From Morinoia aosen (lineage: Eukaryota; Arthropoda; Malacostraca; Amphipoda; Talitridae), in contig CM059563.1 in the NCBI GenBank assembly GCA_030386875.1, forward strand, positions 35,936,139 through 36,000,138: a stretch of DNA of 64,000 nt, in the 5' to 3' direction. Positions 57,758 through 64,000 of the stretch are shown piece after piece (the stretch's first letter is position 1; each line of letters begins with the position of its first letter). The notes under the pieces are model-generated. The model saw nothing but the letters and a program-made list of their open reading frames with translations. It did no database searches and had not been told where the DNA came from. The position numbers and the translations under genes were made by a program.

Positions 57758-58134
57758 GATGTGATATCAGTCTTGTTTTTGTCTTGTGCAACAAGGGTAC
57801 TGTAGTGATAATTTTTCCGATGAAGCATCAACGGATGGTTATTAGTTGATCCTTCTGGTGAGGGGTCGACTACTGTTCTCCAAATACCATCGTCTTGCTC
57901 ATCGAGGATGAAAATTCTCCTACCAGTGATCTTTGATATGATATGTGGTATTGAGTCCCCAGCATCATGATCAAAATGTTTTTCGTCAATGTATTTACTT
58001 ATGAGCCTAGGTAGATCACCACTTTTCTTGGCAAGGAAATTGACATATTTGTTTTCATTTGTAGTGCTTTCTTTTTTTATTGCTGCTTTTAAGGAATTGT
58101 AACTCCATTTTGAGGGCGATTTTGTTTTAATTAA
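57758..58134 (-). pseudogene. LINE OTU-like domain, second half (in +1 frame from ORF1)
   Basis: Starts within a few bases of the end of ORF1 in the next frame and ends at TGA 57760-57758. It contains an acidic Asp-His-Asp-Ala-Gly segment near 57970, a hydrophobic core strand and, near the end, Asn-Tyr-His-Tyr, which looks like the catalytic His region of OTU cysteine proteases. The matching Asp-Gly-x-Cys motif is at the end of ORF1. The split could be a one-base indel or a frameshifting design; the overlap window between stops is only about 13 bases. Confidence 0.6.
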
Positions 58135-60145
58135 GCTGGTGAGTTACTGCATGAAGGAGGCAGTGCCCATCGGCTATGGTAGGATGCAGCTTCACTTTCA
58201 GTGATCGTTTTAATTCATCCATTGTGGTACTGACGAGTGAGTACATGGGGCTTGAGTGATATTTAGGCCGACATTCAGCATTTTCAGACGAGAGTTGTTT
58301 GGATTTCTTGCTTTCCTGGCTATGAATTTGCGGGCTGTGGCCAGTTTTAGTTGAGTGAGCGACTGAGAAATGAGGGGTGCTCATGTTCTTTCCACTCTCT
58401 TGGTGGTGGTTATGTGTGCGGTTTGGCTGTAAATATTTTATCGGATTTTGACCGAGATTCTGCTGCAATTTTTCTCTTTGTACTGATTTTACTGCTTCCG
58501 AGTACGTGGTTGGTTGTTGATGATTTGTACTCGTTTGTGATAAGGGTATATCGCTCTCTGAGTTCGCGTCAGATAATAACGAGAACCTGTTTTTTGTGGG
58601 TACTCTGCGGTAGCCGGAGATCAATGGCGGGGAACGTTCATTCCCAATAGGCAAGCAATGAATCAGGTTTCTGGAGACTTCACTGGAAGCAGTTAGTGAT
58701 CGAGTAGAATTCTTCAATTCATTTTGCTGTTTTGTACTGATGTTGGAGCATTCAGTTTTGTCATCTAGTCCATTTGAGTTTATGAGACATGAGCTAGATT
58801 GTAAAGTGAGTTTTAGACTCGATCTGAGAGCAATCTGTTGAAGAAAATGGTGTGTTTCTTCTCTTGTACCGGGCCAAGGACGAACATCATTGCAAGGTAT
58901 GAGATCAGTTGCACCGTTTGTTCGGAGCGGAATCAATTTAATACCGTTTGTTTTGCACAAGTTCAGCGCCTGATGCAATTGTTTACCGCTACACGCACTC
59001 ACGACACAAATACGGGCTGACGCATGCTTAGAAAATATGAGTTCTTTGATTTTAGCAATGTTAGGTTGTGAGAGGCTTAAGTCTCTGAAGCAAACGATGT
59101 AGTTAGTGAATTGAGGCATTTGGTCAATTACGTTCAGGAGATCATCAATGCGACTGGAAATTACAGTTCGTATTTTACAAGAGGGGTCAATGTCGGTCCT
59201 CTGGACCGTCGTGAGAATTCTATCTCCGACAAGAAAAGTATCCAGAGGTTTTTTGCAGTGCGAGTCAGAAAATTGGCTTGTCGAAAACGGGATCTTTGGC
59301 GTAAGATCGAAAGAGCTTACATGCAAGTTCAATTTGAAAAGTTGTTCTGTAATGAGCCTAATATTTGAAGCGGTTGAAGATATCGAAAGTGGAGTTGGAG
59401 GCGTCCGCTGTTTTGACATTTTCGTTAAGTGGGCTGCAGTGAGAGACAGGTTATTGTTTACCTGGTGAATGAAATGGGACATTGAAATTTGAAGCGGGTG
59501 CAAGCTGTCTGATGTAATATTCAGGTAATTCTGATCACTATAATTATAAATATTAGAAATATTAGAATAGTAAATATTAGGCTCATTCATCGCATCATTC
59601 TCGGTAGCTAGTGACAAATCTACATTTTTACCCATCATACCCCGTGGGACATTTCTTGATTCTTTCGCTGGTGTATCTTCTCGAGGACTGCTTGGATTGT
59701 AGAATCCAGGCTCAGGGGCTTCTTCCTTGCTCTTGCTAGGGCTTGTTTTGACTGCTTGCGATGCCGGTGTGAAAATTTCGTTGTTACCAGCAGCGCTTGG
59801 GAGATTTATGTCTGTGGCGAGTGGCTCAGAAACTCGACTCTCAGTCGGGCGACCTTCTGTCGACTCTCTGTCGGTTCGCTCTGGTGATGGTAGATGCGTT
59901 GCGGTGCTTTCGTTGACGTTGCACTGCTTTACCGTCGGGGTTTCTTCTGTTATTTTGAGCGGTTGAGGCTTTTGAACGAGCGATTTTACGCGTGACGTTT
60001 TTGGTGGTTTTCGTTTCCGTTTCATGAGCGGTTCAGATATATTCTGCTGATTTGGCTTTGAGTTTTCAAGCGGCGTTGTGAGAGATGTTATTTCTCCAGA
60101 TAAAGCCGCTTTACGAGTAGCAGAGCGAGTTTCATATGAATACAT
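58127..60145 (-). CDS. LINE ORF1 protein with SGNH-like and OTU-like regions, 672 aa
   Basis: ATG start at 60145. The first ~330 residues are polar and Ser/Thr/Pro/Lys-rich, probably disordered and RNA-binding. Residues about 305-445 resemble an SGNH-type esterase as in CR1 ORF1: a Gly-Asp-Arg where the nucleophile block has Gly-Asp-Ser, a later Val-Cys-Phe-Arg-Asp block and a His-rich terminal block, so catalysis is probably lost. A second polar linker follows. The last residues, Asp-Gly-His-Cys-Leu-Leu-His-Ala-Val, match the nucleophile motif of OTU deubiquitinases (Asp-Gly-x-Cys-Leu-x-x-Ala). The frame stops at TAA 58129-58127, and the rest of that domain lies in another frame downstream. 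Confidence 0.65.
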   Translation of the reverse strand: MYSYETRSATRKAALSGEITSLTTPLENSKPNQQNISEPLMKRKRKPPKTSRVKSLVQKPQPLKITEETPTVKQCNVNESTATHLPSPERTDRESTEGRPTESRVSEPLATDINLPSAAGNNEIFTPASQAVKTSPSKSKEEAPEPGFYNPSSPREDTPAKESRNVPRGMMGKNVDLSLATENDAMNEPNIYYSNISNIYNYSDQNYLNITSDSLHPLQISMSHFIHQVNNNLSLTAAHLTKMSKQRTPPTPLSISSTASNIRLITEQLFKLNLHVSSFDLTPKIPFSTSQFSDSHCKKPLDTFLVGDRILTTVQRTDIDPSCKIRTVISSRIDDLLNVIDQMPQFTNYIVCFRDLSLSQPNIAKIKELIFSKHASARICVVSACSGKQLHQALNLCKTNGIKLIPLRTNGATDLIPCNDVRPWPGTREETHHFLQQIALRSSLKLTLQSSSCLINSNGLDDKTECSNISTKQQNELKNSTRSLTASSEVSRNLIHCLPIGNERSPPLISGYRRVPTKNRFSLLSDANSESDIPLSQTSTNHQQPTTYSEAVKSVQREKLQQNLGQNPIKYLQPNRTHNHHQESGKNMSTPHFSVAHSTKTGHSPQIHSQESKKSKQLSSENAECRPKYHSSPMYSLVSTTMDELKRSLKVKLHPTIADGHCLLHAVTHQLN

Positions 60146-60900
60146 CGTGAAAGATATTTTAGGTTTTGTTCACTGATTAGAAGTTATTGAAATCGTTACC
60201 AAAGCTTGATCCCTGAGAGTTCATTGACACGAGGCACGGTCTTGCCAGAGTACAACTTCTATTTTGCTGCGATTTAGGTTTCCATGGTTTGAGATGTAGG
60301 AGACATAGGTGACATTGCTTTTAAAATGGGATGAAAAATAAACTGTCAGGCGATGAAAAGAAACCCACAGACACTAAATTCATATTCACTGACACTCAAC
60401 ATAAATTTCGCAATAACAGATGAGGATTGCGTAAATTTATCACTGTATTTTATGTTGGTATTCACAGAATTCAACTTTGCTATTTCATCAGGTCTTTTTG
60501 CTTCATGTTAGTATTCGTGGTAAGCTTGTTCCGGTTCAAGTAGGTGCGAGTGACAGGGGATGCGGAGGAGGAGGGAGGGGGTTGTTGCGGTTCACCAGGG
60601 AGAGAGGCGGAAGTGACCATTTCCGGGGTCTGTTGCACACACAGACACACACACTTCGAGTCTAAAACATAGCTTACAGAAAGCGCCATTCAGTTTTGCA
60701 CGATGAAATTCAGCACTTTTCACAGCTGATTGTTTTGATGACTTTTTCCAGTTTCACGATTCAATGATGTAGAAAGTACATTCACGGATGCTCAGTTTTT
60801 CATCACATTTTGAGGTGCTTGATTAATAGCACCAAACAACTCCTCGCTGGAGCAGCGACACCTCACCTCCTCTCACTACCGCAGCCTCAACTACACTCCC
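60146..60900 (-). other. LINE 5' region
   Basis: 755 bases between ORF1 and the satellite. Contains a GT-rich/CA-rich stretch near 60640-60660 and a GC-rich G-run region near 60560-60600. No gene. The right edge meets the target duplication at 60901-60907. Confidence 0.55.
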
Positions 60901-63900
60901 AAAAGAACGCGATATTCACCGCATGAGACCTAGGAAACAACCAAAGACGCGATTTTCACCCCATTCGACCTAGAAATGGCCCAAAACACGCATTGTAGCT
61001 CTGTCGACCGAGGAATCGTCTCAAGATGCACTTTTCACCTCTGTCGCCTGGGCAAACAGCAAAGCACGTGATTTTCACTGTATTCGACCTAGGAAACAAA
61101 GTAAGACGCGATTTTCACCGCATTTGACCTAGGAACGGCTTATAACGCGCATTTTAGCTCTGTCGACCGTGGAATCGGCTCAATATGCACTTTTCACCTC
61201 TGTCGCCTGGGCAAACAGCAAACGACGTGATTTTCACTGTATTCGACCTAGGAAACAAGATAAGACGCGATTTAAACCGTTTTCGACCTGGGGAAGGCCA
61301 ATACCGCGCATTTTAGCTCTGTCGACCGTGGAATCGGCTCAATATGCACTTTTCACCTCTGTCGCCTGGCAAAACCGCAAATGACGTGATTTTCACTGTG
61401 TTTGACCTAGGAAACAAAATAAGACGCTATTTTCACCGCATACGACCTACGAATGGCCCAAAACACGCATTTTAGCTATGTCGACCGTGGAAGCAGTTAA
61501 TATGCACTTTTCACCTCTGTCGCCTGGGCAAACAGCGAAGGACGTGATTTTCAGTGTATTCGACCTTGGAAACAAGATAAGACGCTATTTTCACTGCATT
61601 CGACCTAGGAATGGTCAAAAACGCGCATTTTAGCTACGTCGACCGTGAAAGCGGCTAAAGTTGCACTTTTCACCTGTGTCGCAAGGGCAAACAGCAAAGG
61701 GCGTGATTTTCGTTGTATTCGACCTAGGAAACAAGATAAGACGCGATTTTCACCGCATTCGACCGAGGAAAGGCATAAAACGCGCTTTTTAGCTCTGTCG
61801 ACCGTGGAATCGGCTAAATATGCACTTTTCACCTCTGCCGACTGAGCAAACGGGAAAGAACGCGATTTTCACCGCATTCGACCTAGGAAACAACCTAGGA
61901 CGCTATTTTCACCGCATTCCACCTAGGAATTACTCAAAACACGCATTTTAGCTATGTCGACCGTGGAAGCGGCTCAAGTTACACTTTTCACCTCTGTCGC
62001 ATGAGCAAACAGCAAAGGACGTGATTTTCAGTGTATTCGACCTAGGAAACAAAATATGACGCGGATTTCACAGCATTTGACCTATGAACGGTCAATAACG
62101 CGCATTTTAGCTCTGTCGACCGTGGACTCGGCTCATTATGCACTTTTCACCTCTATCGCCTAAGCAAACAGCAAACGACGTGATTTTCACTGTATTCGAC
62201 CTAGAAAACAAGATATGACGCGATTTACACCGCATTCGACCTGGAAAAGGCCCATAACGCGCATTTTAGCTCTGTCGACCGTGGAATCGGCTCAATATAC
62301 ACTTTTCACCTCTGTCGCCTGGGAAAACAGCAAATGACGCGATTTTCACTGTGGTCGACCTAGGAAACAAAATAAGACGCTATTTTCACCGCATACGATC
62401 AACGAATGGCCCAAAACATGCATTTTAGCTATGTCGACCGTGGACGCGGCTCAAGTTGCACTTTTCACATCTGTCGCATGGGCAAACAGCAAAGGACGTG
62501 ATTTTCAATGTATTTGTCCTAGGAAACAATATAGGACGCGTTTTTCACCGCATTCGACAGAGGAAAGGCATAAAACGCGCTTTTTAGCTCTGTCGACCCT
62601 GGAATCGGCTAAATAAGCACTTTTCACCTCTGTCGACTGGGCAACCAGCAAACTACGTGATTTTCACTGTATTCGACCTAGGAAACAAAATAAGACGCGA
62701 TTTTCATCGCATTTGACCTAGGAACGGCCCATAACGCGCATTTTAGCTCTGTCGACCGTGGAATCGGCACAATATGCACTTTTCACCTATGTCGCCTGGG
62801 CAAACAGCAAACGACGGGATTTTCACTGTATTCGACCTAGAAAGCAAGATATGACGCGATTTTCACCGCATTCGACCTAAGAATGGTCCAAAACGCGCAT
62901 TTCAGCTCTGTTGAGAATGAAATCGGCTATATATGCAGTTTTCACCTCTGTCGCCAAGGCAAACAGCAAACGGCGTGATTTTCACTGTATTCCACCTGGG
63001 AAACAAGATAAGACGCAATTTTCACCGCATTCGACCCAGGAAAGGCATAAAACGCGCTTCTTAGCACTGTCGACCGTGGAATCTTCTAAATATGCACTTT
63101 TCACTTCTGTCGCCTGGGCAAACAGCAAACGACGTGATTTTCAATGTATTTGACCTAGGAAACAATATAGGACGCGTTTTTCACCGCATTCGACCGAGGA
63201 AAGGCATAAAACGCGCTTTTTAGCTTTGTCGACTGTGGAATCGGCTAAATAAGCACTTTTCACCTCTGTCGACTGGGCAAACGGAAAAGAATGCGATTTT
63301 CACTGCATTCGACCTAGGAAACTACCTAAGACGCGATTTTCATCGCATTTGACGGAGGAATGGCCCAAAACACGCATTCTAGCTCTGTCGACCGTGGAAG
63401 CGGCTCAAGTTGCACTTTTCACCTCTGTCGCCTAGGCTAACAGCAAAGGACGTTATTTTCACTGTATTCGACCTAGGAAACAAGATAAGACGCGATTTTC
63501 ACCGCATTCGACCGAGGAAAGGCCTAAAACTCGCTTTTCAGCTCTTTCGACCGTGGAATCGGCTAAATATGAACATTTCACCTCTGTCGACTGGGCAAAC
63601 GGAAAAGAACGCGATCTTCACCGAATTCGACCTTGGAAACAACCTACGACGCGATTTTCACTGCATTTGACCTAGGATTGGTACAAAGCGCGCATTTCAG
63701 CTCTGTCGACTGTGGAATCGGCTAAATATGAACTTTTCACCTCTGTCGCATGGGTAAACGGAAAAAACGCGATTTTAACCGCATTCGACCTAGGAAACAA
63801 CCTAGGACGCAATTTTCACCACATTCGACCTAGGAATTGCCCAAAACACGCATTTTAGCTCTGTCGACCGTGGAATCGGCTCGATATGGACTTTTCACCT

Positions 63901-64000
63901 CTGTCGCCTGGGAAAACAGCAAACGACGTGATTTTTACTGTATTCGACCTAGGAAGCAAGATAAGACGCAATTTTCACCGCATTCGACCTAGGAAAGTCC
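60901..64000 (+). repeat. 159-bp satellite, block 6 (forward orientation), runs off the window
   Basis: About 19 monomers and the cleanest place to measure the period: GCACTTTTCACC recurs at 61028, 61187 and 61346, exactly 159 apart. Two main variants, with GCAAACGACGTG or GGAAAAGAACGCG, continue as in blocks 3 to 5. Confidence 0.94.

Larger units (their letters stand above)
52354..60900 (-). mobile_element. CR1/Jockey-like LINE inserted in the satellite
   Basis: The flanks share AAAAGAA (52347-52353 and 60901-60907) and rejoin into a normal monomer, so the 8.5 kb went in as one event or was enlarged later. Order on the - strand: 5' region, ORF1, apurinic-type endonuclease, reverse transcriptase, long 3' region. 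The 3' end is not poly(A) but a T-rich repeated tail (ATGTTTTTCTTT twice). The copy is broken by frameshifts but has a complete 5' part, unusual for LINEs, which are mostly 5'-truncated. Confidence 0.8.

Noticed and set aside
60901..64000. CENP-B-box-like match around TTCGACCTAGGAAAC
   Set aside because: Only the TTCG and one A fit; the CGGG half of the consensus is missing.
1..64000. tRNA, rRNA, riboswitch or bacterial-type operon
   Set aside because: None seen. The window is entirely satellite and retroelement DNA of eukaryotic type.

Overview
The window is repeat-rich heterochromatin from a eukaryote, most likely an arthropod and plausibly an insect. It contains Ty3/gypsy-type LTR retrotransposons with spliced 3' genes, a CR1/Jockey-like LINE and kilobases of a 159-bp satellite. 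I found no single-copy host gene, rRNA, tRNA or bacterial-type operon. The species cannot be named from this sequence. Layout: 1-7874 is the decayed 3' part of a gypsy-type element (GypA, + strand) and its noncoding tail. From 7875 to the window end the matrix is a satellite of about 159 bp per monomer, each monomer made of four related ~40-bp subunits. Four kinds of insertion or rearrangement interrupt it. (1) GypC (9710-29907, - strand; 219-bp LTRs with 2 differences) sits in the satellite, which resumes in register on both sides. (2) GypB (15206-25030, + strand; 318-bp LTRs that look identical, AAGT target duplication) is nested inside the reverse transcriptase of GypC. (3) A 1.5-kb element with perfect 18-bp terminal inverted repeats occurs twice (43165-44692 and 48885-50401) because a ~5.7-kb block of satellite plus element has been tandemly duplicated. 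(4) A frameshifted LINE (about 52354-60900, - strand) with a 7-bp target duplication lies in the last array. The satellite is in reverse orientation left of a 500-N gap (38447-38946) and forward right of it; both gap edges match distant inverted partners. How the genes work together: all three gypsy-type elements use a slippery T TTT TTA at the end of gag to reach pol by -1 frameshifting. All three also carry a related branch-point/3' splice-site cassette downstream of pol. In GypC that cassette is followed directly by a small gene for a predicted N-myristoylated single-pass membrane protein (MGN protein), which is clearly related to the one in GypB. GypB also carries a 74-codon ORF, the first ORF after its splice acceptor; a likely relative lies upstream of gag in GypC. 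The best candidate for an undescribed system is this two-gene accessory module (MGN membrane protein plus 74-aa protein) in the place where errantiviruses carry env. A second candidate is the LINE, whose ORF1 combines an SGNH-like region with an OTU-like cysteine protease domain.
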